Assembly (NCBI GenBank): GCA_030670615.1
Contig: DAOVBJ010000008.1
Span: 1 to 12,970 of the forward strand
DNA from: Candidatus Bathyarchaeota archaeon
GTDB lineage: Archaea; Thermoproteota; Bathyarchaeia; RBG-16-48-13; GCA-020355125
Direction: 5' to 3'
DNA length: 12,970 bases
Below are positions 6,117 to 12,970 of the stretch, piece by piece. The notes beneath the pieces were generated by a model. The model was not told the DNA's origin. It worked only from the letters and a program-made list of their open reading frames with translations, and ran no database searches. Within the stretch, counting starts at the first letter, position 1, and each line of letters opens with the position of its first letter. The translations under genes and the position numbers were made by a program.

Positions 6117-8669
6117 ATGAGCGTTAGAATTCCGTCTCCAGAAGAGTTTTTTGGCTTCCAGATGGGAAGTGAGGGGAACATCGCGCGGTGGGATCGGATC
6201 GTCGAGTACTTCAAAGTACTGGCGACGCGGAGCGATACGATTCAAGTCGTCGACATGGGGCCATCGACGGAGGGTCACCCCTTTCTCCTCATCATCATCT
6301 CCTCGCCGGAGAACCTCGCAAACCTGAAGCAGCTGAAAAATGTGAATGCACAGATTTCAGATCCGCGCGGGGTGGCGGAGGAAGAGATGGCGTCGTTGGT
6401 AGCTGAGGGAAGAGTCGTCATCTGTCAATCGATGAGTCTTCACGCGTCAGAGATCGGGGGAACCCAGATGGCGCCTGAACTCGCTTACGACTTATTGACC
6501 CGTCGAGACGAGGAGACCCGTCGCATTCTAGAGAACGTCGTGTTCCTCATGATTCCCTGCTTCAATCCTGACGGCCAAATCATGGTCACCGACTGGTACA
6601 CGAAGTGGCTTGGAACGGAGTATGAGGGAGGGCGCCTCCCGTGGCTGTATCATAAGTACGCGGGACACGACAACAATCGGGACGCCTTTATGACAAACCT
6701 AGTTGAATCCCAGTACATGGCAAAGATCATGTTCCGGGAGTGGCACCCGCAAGCATATGTGGATCACCATCACATGGGCAGCTATGGGGCGCGCCTCTAC
6801 ATTCCACCGTACTGTGAACCCATCCGCCCGCACGCCGATCCCTTGATCTGGCGAGAACTCTCTTGGTATGGCGCCCACATGGCCTACAAGCTCGAAGAAG
6901 CGGGAAAGACCGGTATACTCAATAATGCGCAGTTCGCGGGGTGGGGCCACTTCGGCTTTCACTGGATCGGAAATTTCCACAACATAGCCAGCATGTTGAC
7001 GGAATCCGCGAATGCTAAGCTGGCCACTCCACTCTACATCCATTCCACGCAGCTCACGGGTCAGAATGGAAGCACCTTGAGGGGGTTTGCTCAGTACAAG
7101 CCGCAAACCAACTTCCCCCATCCGTGGAATGGGGGCTGGTGGCGTCTCCGCGACATCGTTGAACAGCAGAAAATTGCGGGGTGGTCGCTCCTAGACATGG
7201 CTGCGAGGAATAAGGAGACCGTTCTCCGAAACGCGTATCTCAAGGGAAAGCGGCAGACGGAGCGAGGTGCAGAGGAGACGCCAAAGGCCTACGCGATTCC
7301 GCCAAGCCAGCACGATCCACTGACCGCGACCAAACTTGTTGAACAACTCCTCATGCAAGGAATAGAGGTCAAACGAGCATTACAGCAGTTCACGGTCGAT
7401 GGACTGCTTTATCCGCAGGGAACATACGTCATATTTTTGGCACAACCCAAAAGAGGGCTCATCAAGAATCTCCTCGGACGAACGCTCTACCCCGACGACG
7501 CGTGGTCTCGAGAGACCGACAACACCCCCCGCCTACCGTATGACACCGCGACGGACACGATAGCCGAGTTCATGGGAGTCCGAGTGATCCCCATAGAAAG
7601 CCGCTTCAAGGGAGAGTTTGAGGTCATCACTAAACCCGAGAAGCCGGCTGGAGCCGTCGTGGGGACTTCGACGACTGGGTACGTCTTCGACGGCAGACTC
7701 AACGACAGCTTCAAAGCGGCAAACATACTTCTCAGCAAAGGCGTCACGGTCAAAAGAATTGACGAAGCCCTACAGGTGAACGAACGTTGGTTCCCGCCTG
7801 GAAGCTTCATCGCCTCATCCGATGCAGAGAACGTCTTGATAGAGATAGCGCGAGAGCAGGGCATAGCGTTCTACGCGTTAGAGAAGGAGGTGGATATCAG
7901 GGTCCATGAGGTTAAACAGCCTCGGATTGCCATGTACCAACGTTTCTATGGGGGAAACATAGATGAGGGGTGGACGCGACTGCTTCTAGAACAATTCAGC
8001 TTCCCCTACACCACGGTCAAGGACGATGAGGTCAAGAAGGACGGCCTTTCCGAGCAATATGATGTATTTATCCTTCCCGACGACGCTGCACCCTTGATCA
8101 CGGGTGAAAAGCTAGAGGAGTACTACGAGAAACGATTTAGTGGTAGGCGAGTCCTGCCGAAAGACCCTCCAGAGTATCGAAGCGGCATAGGAGCGGAAGG
8201 AGTTGAAAACCTCAACAAGTTCGTCGAGGAGGGAGGCACGTTGATAGCCTTCAACGAAGCCTGTCAATTGGCACTGGAACGCTTTGGGCTACGCGTCAAA
8301 AACGTGTTGAAGGACGTGAAGTCGAAAGAGTTCTTCTGTCCCGGTTCAACGTTGAAAGCAGAAATAGATACGTCTCACCGTCTGGCATTCGGTATGCCCG
8401 AGAAGGCCCTCGTCCTCTTCAAGACGGGTCCAGCATTCAACATCGTTCCATCAGAAGCAAATGAGGATTATGAGGTCATCGTCACGTATCCCGAGCGGAA
8501 CCTCCTAGAGAGCGGCTGGCTCATCGGCGAAGAAAAGATAGCGAAGAAGGCTGCCATGATAGCTGCGAAAAAAGGCAGCGGCAAGATTCTTCTCATCGGC
8601 TTCCGAGTGCAACACCGAGTCCAGACCCATGGAACCTTCAAACTACTGTTTAACAGCTTACTCAACTGA
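6117..8669 (+). CDS. M14-family zinc carboxypeptidase-like protein with C-terminal GATase-like domain
   Basis: M14 metallopeptidases cleave C-terminal residues or modified peptides using one zinc ion. In this 850-residue protein the peptidase domain spans about 10-340. The zinc ligands are H109 and E112 in LHASE plus a third His in DHHHMG (217-219). The substrate-carboxylate pair NNR is at 186-188, and E296 in LTESAN sits where the general-base Glu is expected. A middle linker domain (about 395-590) has repeated strand-helix units. The C-terminal part (about 600-850) resembles the ThuA/class I glutamine-amidotransferase-like fold (RIAMYQRF, DVFILPDD, FVEEGGTLIAFNEAC, ILLIGFRVQHR), probably non-catalytic. 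This layout and length match the large bacterial and archaeal M14 proteins that are usually exported. Here the N-terminus is polar (MSVRIPSPEEFFGF) with no signal peptide, which suggests a cytosolic location. ATG 6117 has GAGGA 6 nt upstream. It is monocistronic. The true substrate is unknown. Confidence 0.88.
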   Translation: MSVRIPSPEEFFGFQMGSEGNIARWDRIVEYFKVLATRSDTIQVVDMGPSTEGHPFLLIIISSPENLANLKQLKNVNAQISDPRGVAEEEMASLVAEGRVVICQSMSLHASEIGGTQMAPELAYDLLTRRDEETRRILENVVFLMIPCFNPDGQIMVTDWYTKWLGTEYEGGRLPWLYHKYAGHDNNRDAFMTNLVESQYMAKIMFREWHPQAYVDHHHMGSYGARLYIPPYCEPIRPHADPLIWRELSWYGAHMAYKLEEAGKTGILNNAQFAGWGHFGFHWIGNFHNIASMLTESANAKLATPLYIHSTQLTGQNGSTLRGFAQYKPQTNFPHPWNGGWWRLRDIVEQQKIAGWSLLDMAARNKETVLRNAYLKGKRQTERGAEETPKAYAIPPSQHDPLTATKLVEQLLMQGIEVKRALQQFTVDGLLYPQGTYVIFLAQPKRGLIKNLLGRTLYPDDAWSRETDNTPRLPYDTATDTIAEFMGVRVIPIESRFKGEFEVITKPEKPAGAVVGTSTTGYVFDGRLNDSFKAANILLSKGVTVKRIDEALQVNERWFPPGSFIASSDAENVLIEIAREQGIAFYALEKEVDIRVHEVKQPRIAMYQRFYGGNIDEGWTRLLLEQFSFPYTTVKDDEVKKDGLSEQYDVFILPDDAAPLITGEKLEEYYEKRFSGRRVLPKDPPEYRSGIGAEGVENLNKFVEEGGTLIAFNEACQLALERFGLRVKNVLKDVKSKEFFCPGSTLKAEIDTSHRLAFGMPEKALVLFKTGPAFNIVPSEANEDYEVIVTYPERNLLESGWLIGEEKIAKKAAMIAAKKGSGKILLIGFRVQHRVQTHGTFKLLFNSLLN

Positions 8670-8678
8670 AGTCGCTCA

Positions 8679-8692
8679 CAACAACAAAAACA
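8679..8692 (-). terminator. Possible T-rich terminator of the minus-strand transporter
   Basis: On the minus strand this reads as a T-rich tract (GTTTTTGTTGTTG), just past the stop of the leftward transporter and inside the 44-bp gap it shares with the convergent M14 gene. Archaeal transcription often ends at such tracts without a hairpin. No equivalent T-run follows the M14 gene on the plus strand. Support is limited to the base pattern and position. Confidence 0.3.
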
Positions 8693-8713
8693 TGGTGAAG
8701 CAATTCGTTTCAG

Positions 8714-9949
8714 CTAACTCGAATACTTCTCCATTAACACGATCATTAACGGGAACGCCACTAAGGCCCATTGAATAGCGTTAATCCACCAAAGATAGTC
8801 GGGATTAATGCTCCAAATTATTCCTCCTAGAAGGGGAGCGATGACCCCGATTGCACCCACGATGACGGCTCGCATACCCAAGTATTTTCCCCTCACCTCT
8901 TGAGGTACCACCTCGTGAGTGAAGGCGTCCCAGCCAAGATACATACATCCTTCTACAGAACCAAGAAGACTGTACAGGATTAAGAACTCAGGATGAGACG
9001 TTGGCGTTAGGAAGAGAATGCATCTCGCCAATAAACCAATCAGATGACCAATATACGCGATTTTTCGCCGCCCAAACCGCGAAATCACTCCGCCCATGGG
9101 AAGGGAGAGGAATACATCAACGAGCATCTCACCTGCCCCCATGTACCCTATAATGAAGGCGGTTACCATTTTGACATCTACTTGATAGATCCCTAGAAAA
9201 GGACGAACCATCAACCCAAAGAAGCTCTGGATAACGTCTTTAACGAAAAAAAGCTTCAATGCAGACGACCCTTGAAAAATCGAAAAAAAGCTTTTGAGAA
9301 CCCCAGCTCCATCGTCGTCTCTATCAAAGATCACATCATCCAGTTTTTTCCAAAGAATCAGGAAGATCACTGCGTTGATTACAAACTGGAAAAGAAACAG
9401 ATATCGAAAACTATCGACATTATTTAATCCACCGAAATAAGTAAGAATATACGCTGCAAAGATTGGTCCCCCTATGCCGCCTACGGCAGTTATTGTTCGG
9501 TGAACGGATAACCCTCTCACACGATCTTCATTACTGAGAGAATCGATGTCAAGGATTGTTTTCGCCGGCATATTCAACCGATCCGTAATCGTTCGCCAGA
9601 GGTTAACTACCGTAAACAGGGGCCAGCTACTCGCTAAAGCCATTGCCAGATAGTTAATAAATCCAAGACCTGAACTCGCGACGTACATTTTCTTTATATT
9701 TTTAACGCGATCCGTCAACCATCCCGTAGGAACAGAGAAGAGAATGCTTATCAACGACATAACGCTGTTGATTAACCCAATCTCAATGGATGAAGCACCC
9801 AAACGTTTCAAAAAGATGGATTCGTATCCGACTACTTGCACCCGAAGTTGTGCACGTCTACCTGAAGCTAAAATTAAGAAATCCCTAACAATTATCATCT
9901 TGAAGTTTTTTTTCTGCCTCTTCAAAAAAGCAAAAACGTCGTCAAACAA
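8714..9949 (-). CDS. Major facilitator superfamily transporter
   Basis: This is a 411-residue secondary transporter of the inner membrane with the 10-12 hydrophobic segments of the superfamily. The diagnostic loop 2-3 motif A is PTGWLTDRVKNIKK (about 74-87); the matching loop in the second half reads GGVISRFGRRK. LGASSIEIGLINS before the second helix is typical of drug/sugar-efflux-like MFS proteins. The TTG start at 9949 is chosen because GAGGG lies 7 nt upstream (minus strand 9961-9957); an ATG at 9898 is possible but has no good Shine-Dalgarno site. The first membrane helix looks odd: about 20-45 contains RD, RR and R residues where a hydrophobic helix is expected. The gene is clearly more AT-rich than the repair operon (one hand-counted 60-base line, 9361-9420, has 22 G/C). 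It is divergent from a second MFS gene. The substrate cannot be inferred. Confidence 0.85.
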   Translation of the reverse strand: MFDDVFAFLKRQKKNFKMIIVRDFLILASGRRAQLRVQVVGYESIFLKRLGASSIEIGLINSVMSLISILFSVPTGWLTDRVKNIKKMYVASSGLGFINYLAMALASSWPLFTVVNLWRTITDRLNMPAKTILDIDSLSNEDRVRGLSVHRTITAVGGIGGPIFAAYILTYFGGLNNVDSFRYLFLFQFVINAVIFLILWKKLDDVIFDRDDDGAGVLKSFFSIFQGSSALKLFFVKDVIQSFFGLMVRPFLGIYQVDVKMVTAFIIGYMGAGEMLVDVFLSLPMGGVISRFGRRKIAYIGHLIGLLARCILFLTPTSHPEFLILYSLLGSVEGCMYLGWDAFTHEVVPQEVRGKYLGMRAVIVGAIGVIAPLLGGIIWSINPDYLWWINAIQWALVAFPLMIVLMEKYSS

Positions 9950-10268
9950 AGTCTAACCCTCTACGGAATAGCTAGCGTGCAACCGTCTTTTCTACTCAGA
10001 CGCTTTTTCTGATAGTTAGCTACTGTTTTTAACGTTATATGTTTATAGTGTAGTAAGTCTTACAAGCAGTTATGAAGGCAAGTGGTTGAATAGAGTTCAT
10101 CAGCATACCCTGTCATCAGGTCTATCTCTTGGAGGATAGGTTCTCAACAGACAGGCTCCTGTGAAGGATAACTGGTGTCTTGTGGAGGATGGATGTATCA
10201 CGGTCATCAGAACAACATGGGTACTGGACGATTTCTTTTTAACTGTGTTGAGTCGTTTCCAATAGCCG
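9950..10268. promoter_or_regulatory. Regulatory gap between two divergent MFS genes
   Basis: No gene is supported in these 319 bases. Seen: a TATA-like cluster TTATATGTTTATAG (10035-10048) that could serve either strand; 5 bases further a hyphenated palindrome GTAAG-T-CTTAC (10053-10063); a second inverted repeat ACAGG-CT-CCTGT (10151-10162); two similar purine-rich sites TTGGAGGATAGG (10129-10140) and TGTGGAGGATGG (10181-10192); and three copies of TCATCAG (10097, 10113, 10204). The palindrome just after a TATA box is where archaeal repressors commonly bind, but no regulator gene is present. A frame opening at ATG 10193 behind GGAGG overlaps the transporter in another frame and is probably not a gene. 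Confidence 0.45.
10236..10243 (+). promoter_or_regulatory. TATA-like box of the plus-strand MFS gene, leaderless type
   Basis: TTTTTAAC sits about 26-33 bases before the TTG start at 10269. Archaeal transcription normally starts about 25 bases downstream of the TATA box, which places the start almost on the first codon. No Shine-Dalgarno site precedes this TTG, so a leaderless mRNA fits. This is a positional inference. Confidence 0.4.
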
Positions 10269-11471
10269 TTGTTTGCCTTGGTTTCAAAGCGACTCAGCGC
10301 ATTCATAGGCCATCGAGAACTCGTTCTACTCTTTCTAATCAACACGCTCATGTCGCTAGGCATGAATCTCACGAATTCTCTGTGGCCCCTCTACGTCCAG
10401 AGTTTAGGAGCCACGGTGCTTCAGGTCAGCTTCCTGATCTCGATAACCGGGTTAGCGGGCACCTTGTTACGGATTCCCAGCGGAGTCATCTCCGACCTCT
10501 ATGGCAGACGAAAAATAATCGTCGTGAGCATAGCTCTCGCCATTTCTCCCCCGTTGCTCTACACCTTTACTAGTCACTGGGAACAGCTAATTCCGTGGGG
10601 GATTGTGTACGCCATCGCCTTTGCACTGTACATGCCGTCCAGAATGGCGATCGTTGCGGATTACACCTCGGTAGAGACGCGAATAAGAGTTTTCAGTATC
10701 ATGAACCTCGCGTTTCCTTTAGGAAGCCTCATAAGCCCCACCCTCGGCGGAGTTCTGGAAAACGTGTATGGTTGGAACGCGATCTTCTACGTAGCGACCG
10801 CGCTCTATATCATGTGTCTGGTACCTGGCTTGTTGCTGCCCGAGCCACCAAGACAGGAGGTCAACGAGAGAGAGGAACACCCGGCCGCGGGCGTTAGACT
10901 CGACTTGGCGTTCTTTCGCTCCCTGTTTGCCTTTTTCCTCCTTAATTTTTTCACGGGCTTAGGAATGGGCACCGTGAGCGCCATAACCCCGATCTATCTA
11001 ATAGAACGCTTTCAGGTGTCTACGGCGGAAGTGGGCTTATTCATCTCTGTAGGCTTTGGGTTGACGACGATTCTGACCCAGATCCCCGCGGGCGTTTTAG
11101 CTGAAAAGGTGGGGAGGAAACGATTTATCACGGCCTGTTTTGCAGTGATCCCTGTTCTCTTCGTTCTCTGGACGACCGTCAAGAGCTTCGTGCTGCTCTT
11201 ACCCATTCAGATGGCGATCAACGGCCTGTGGTCCATGACGTGGCCATCCTCCTTAACCTTGCTGATGGAGCATGTCCCCATCACCAGACGAGGTGTGGCC
11301 TCGGGCATCACCCAAGCGGGCATTATGCTTGGGTTCACTGTGGGGCCGACTATAGGCGGTTACCTGTGGGAGACCCTTGGAACCCTCTTTCCATACTACG
11401 CCTCAGCCATCTTCTTTGCACTCTGCCTCCCGATAGTACCCTTCCTCAAAGAAATAAAAAAGACTATGTGA
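10269..11471 (+). CDS. Major facilitator superfamily transporter
   Basis: This 400-residue membrane protein has 12 likely helices. Motif A is complete in both halves: PSGVISDLYGRRK at about 70-82 and PAGVLAEKVGRKRF in the loop of helices 8-9. A charged central loop (PEPPRQEVNEREEHPAAG, about 192-209) separates the halves. The N-terminal pattern SLGATVLQVSFLISI is that of multidrug/sugar-efflux MFS proteins. The start must lie at or after 10269, because TAG at 10263-10265 closes the frame; TTG 10269 gives a normal 17-residue cytoplasmic lead before helix 1, and the first Met is already inside that helix. No Shine-Dalgarno site is seen, consistent with a leaderless transcript. It is related in kind to the divergent transporter but not closely similar and is less AT-rich. 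Substrate unknown; efflux is only suggested by the family. Confidence 0.88.
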   Translation: MFALVSKRLSAFIGHRELVLLFLINTLMSLGMNLTNSLWPLYVQSLGATVLQVSFLISITGLAGTLLRIPSGVISDLYGRRKIIVVSIALAISPPLLYTFTSHWEQLIPWGIVYAIAFALYMPSRMAIVADYTSVETRIRVFSIMNLAFPLGSLISPTLGGVLENVYGWNAIFYVATALYIMCLVPGLLLPEPPRQEVNEREEHPAAGVRLDLAFFRSLFAFFLLNFFTGLGMGTVSAITPIYLIERFQVSTAEVGLFISVGFGLTTILTQIPAGVLAEKVGRKRFITACFAVIPVLFVLWTTVKSFVLLLPIQMAINGLWSMTWPSSLTLLMEHVPITRRGVASGITQAGIMLGFTVGPTIGGYLWETLGTLFPYYASAIFFALCLPIVPFLKEIKKTM

Positions 11472-11620
11472 AGGCGTTAACCCCGATAAAGAGCCCATAA
11501 ATCCATGGGGAAAGCCGTTGTCGGATTTCACGTTACTAGTAAGCGTCTTAGTTCGATGTTTTAGACTGTGCCCCGGTTGAAAAAGACTTACCGTTTCGTT
11601 ATTCGTCCGTAGAGGCCGTT

Positions 11621-12436
11621 TTAGGTTGACAGGAAGCCTCCATCTACGGGTATTAAGGCTCCTTGTACGTAACTTGATAGATCACTGGCGAGGACCAAAG
11701 TCATGAGTGCTACTTCGTCTGGACGACCGAACCGGTTTAACGGCAATCTCGACCGAAACTTTATCCCCGATTTAATTAGGCCGAAATTGAGGTGAAGAAT
11801 TTCTTTCGCGGTGTTCTTGACGCCCTGCGTTAGAATTCCTCCGGGCACTATGGCGTTTACTCTAAAGCCCCTTCGCCCATATTCTTTGGCTAACGTTCGT
11901 GTAAAAGCCATTACGCCCGCTTTGCTTATGGTGTAGTGTGCCAAATCTTCTTTAAAGGGCAGAAGGGCCTCAATTGAGCCAATGTTTATGATTACACCCC
12001 CGACCTTCAGTCTACGACGCACCATGTGTTGACACATCCAAAACACCGCATTTAAGTTGATTTGCATCACGTGATCAAGAAAGGCTTCATCGGTGTCCAA
12101 GAAGTTTTTCAGAGGGTAAATCCCCGCATTATTCACAAGTATATCCGGCTCTTTTCCCTCAAGAGCAACCCATAGAGCATCGAGTTCCTCCTTTTCACAG
12201 AGATCGACTGTATGACAGGCTATTTCCACCTCGAACGGTGAAAGCTCGTTCTTTACCCCCTGCAGGCGTTCGCCATCAATGTCGACAAGCTCAAGAGCTG
12301 CCCCCGCTTCTGCAAACCGGTACGCTACTGCTTTACCAATACCCGTCGCTGCACCAGTAATTAACGCGTGTTTCCCACGTAAAGAAATGAGTTTCGAGAG
12401 AGGTTGCAGACCATCGGTTTTCCACCGATTATTCAC
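11621..12436 (-). CDS. Short-chain dehydrogenase/reductase, classical type
   Basis: Classical SDR enzymes oxidise alcohols or reduce ketones with NAD(P). All signature elements are present in the 271 residues: TGAATGIG at 27-34 for the cofactor, Asp 52 at the end of the second strand (favours NAD over NADP), NNAG at 102-105, N127 in INLNAVF, the catalytic S154, Y168 and K172 (S in NIGS, then YTISK), PGG at 198-200 and the terminal VDGG at 264-267. It most resembles FabG/glucose-1-dehydrogenase-like members, but substrate cannot be told. The GTG at 12436 is chosen because AAGGTGA (minus strand 12449-12443) lies 6 nt upstream; this gives a 20-residue lead before the first strand, slightly long. 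The gene is convergent with the MFS gene across 149 bp and moderately AT-rich. A T5 tract on the minus strand at 11584-11580 could end its transcript. Confidence 0.92.
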   Translation of the reverse strand: MNNRWKTDGLQPLSKLISLRGKHALITGAATGIGKAVAYRFAEAGAALELVDIDGERLQGVKNELSPFEVEIACHTVDLCEKEELDALWVALEGKEPDILVNNAGIYPLKNFLDTDEAFLDHVMQINLNAVFWMCQHMVRRRLKVGGVIINIGSIEALLPFKEDLAHYTISKAGVMAFTRTLAKEYGRRGFRVNAIVPGGILTQGVKNTAKEILHLNFGLIKSGIKFRSRLPLNRFGRPDEVALMTLVLASDLSSYVQGALIPVDGGFLST

Positions 12437-12970
12437 CTTTTGTCACCTTGAAAAACATGCAGAGTCACAGACAATTATGTTCTTTGGTGCAGAAGGTGGA
12501 AGAATATGTTAATACTCCCGTTTAGTTAGCTATACATTTCGTTTTACACTTTTTCTATAAGTTTTCTATTGTAATTGTAAAATGAGTCGGGCCTTTTCCA
12601 TTGCCTAAACACTTTTAGAAGAAAAAAGGAAACGAAAGATATTTGCAAGTTATGAATCAAAAATAGGGCTTGAACCAAGGAGGAGAGTCGGGCCTTTACA
12701 CTACCTAAAACTAGCTTCGAATGAGTTGGTTTACGATCGGCATTGCTCAAATCCACCGAAGGGATCATTGGGCGGGAACTGGAGAGGCATTTATCGACCC
12801 GTCTCATCACTGTGTACAACAGGTTGACGTATTGAACCCACTAATCCTCAAACGCTATCGTGCATTTCAGACGGATTTAACAAGAGATAATGCGTAGTAT
12901 AACCGTGTAGTTTGCCTGTGCAATGAGTCGTTTATGGGCGCCTTTGATGAAACACTCCACGATTTATTCT
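12437..12970. other. Gene-poor, AT-rich right end
   Basis: I cannot support a gene in these 534 bases. The first part carries the Shine-Dalgarno site and presumably the promoter of the leftward dehydrogenase. A 91-codon minus frame (12544-12819) has low-complexity composition, no Shine-Dalgarno site and no recognisable motif. A 58-codon plus frame, ATG 12721 to TAG 12897, has a protein-like sequence (GEAFIDPSHHCVQQVDVL) but no ribosome binding site. An imperfect direct repeat is listed separately. The stretch could hold decayed sequence or regulatory DNA of a gene beyond the edge. Confidence 0.4.
12584..12697. repeat. Imperfect direct repeat, two copies 101 bp apart
   Basis: GAGTCGGGCCTTT occurs at 12584-12596 and again, identical, at 12685-12697. 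Each copy is followed after 7 or 6 bases by CCTAAA, so the related unit is about 26 bases. A weaker resemblance (GAGTCG, then GGGCGCCTTT) appears at about 12925-12946. There is no target-site duplication or terminal inverted repeat that would mark an insertion sequence. Function is unknown. Confidence 0.6.

Noticed and set aside
10175..10573. Plus frame overlapping the start of the second transporter, with ATG 10193 behind GGAGG
   Set aside because: Most of it is an out-of-frame reading of the clear MFS gene; only the start signal is notable, and that is recorded as part of the leaderless-start finding.
12544..12819. 91-codon minus frame at the right end
   Set aside because: It spans the direct repeat, is rich in hydrophobic and Lys residues from AT-rich DNA, and shows no start signal or domain.
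12721..12897. 58-codon plus frame starting ATG at 12721
   Set aside because: The translation looks protein-like (FIDPSHHCVQQVDVL), but there is no Shine-Dalgarno or clear TATA box and I cannot match it. It would be worth one homology search.

Overview
The window is archaeal. Its left end carries NurA, HerA and Mre11, the archaeal DNA-end-resection genes, in one tight rightward operon. Translation signals are mixed: ATG, GTG and TTG starts, some with full GGAGGTGA-type Shine-Dalgarno sites. Promoter-like elements look like TATA boxes, not bacterial -35/-10 pairs. I would guess a member of the Thermoproteota (for example a Bathyarchaeia-like lineage) from the gene mix, but nothing here fixes the phylum.

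Layout. 1-3344: nurA (5' end cut by the window edge), herA and mre11, all rightward with 13-nt gaps and Shine-Dalgarno sites overlapping the preceding stop codons. No rad50 follows mre11. 3345-3522: gene-free, with a nested hairpin and a promoter/SD. 3523-4394: a broken 6-phosphogluconate-dehydrogenase-like gene (Rossmann domain plus DUF1932) with an in-frame TAA and a one-base frameshift. 4395-4755: no convincing gene. 4756-5529: aldo/keto reductase, ending in a 16-bp perfect palindrome. 5609-5920 (minus): a 103-residue protein of unknown function with a perfect Shine-Dalgarno site. 6117-8669: a large M14 zinc carboxypeptidase-like protein with a C-terminal glutamine-amidotransferase-like domain and no signal peptide. 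8714-9949 (minus) and 10269-11471 (plus): two divergently transcribed major-facilitator-superfamily transporters around a 319-bp regulatory gap. 11621-12436 (minus): a short-chain dehydrogenase/reductase. 12437-12970: gene-poor, AT-richer DNA with an imperfect direct repeat.

The left block works as one machine: HerA translocase and NurA nuclease resect DNA ends together with Mre11. The rest looks like an accessory stretch of single-gene units (reductases, peptidase, transporters) with no evident shared pathway. Base composition falls from GC-rich in the repair operon to AT-rich in the minus-strand transporter and at the right edge, which suggests a mixed origin. I did not find a CRISPR array, tRNA, rRNA, integrase or complete insertion sequence. 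The strongest observations are the doubly broken DUF1932 gene, the Rad50-less order of the resection operon, and the unassigned 103-residue protein.
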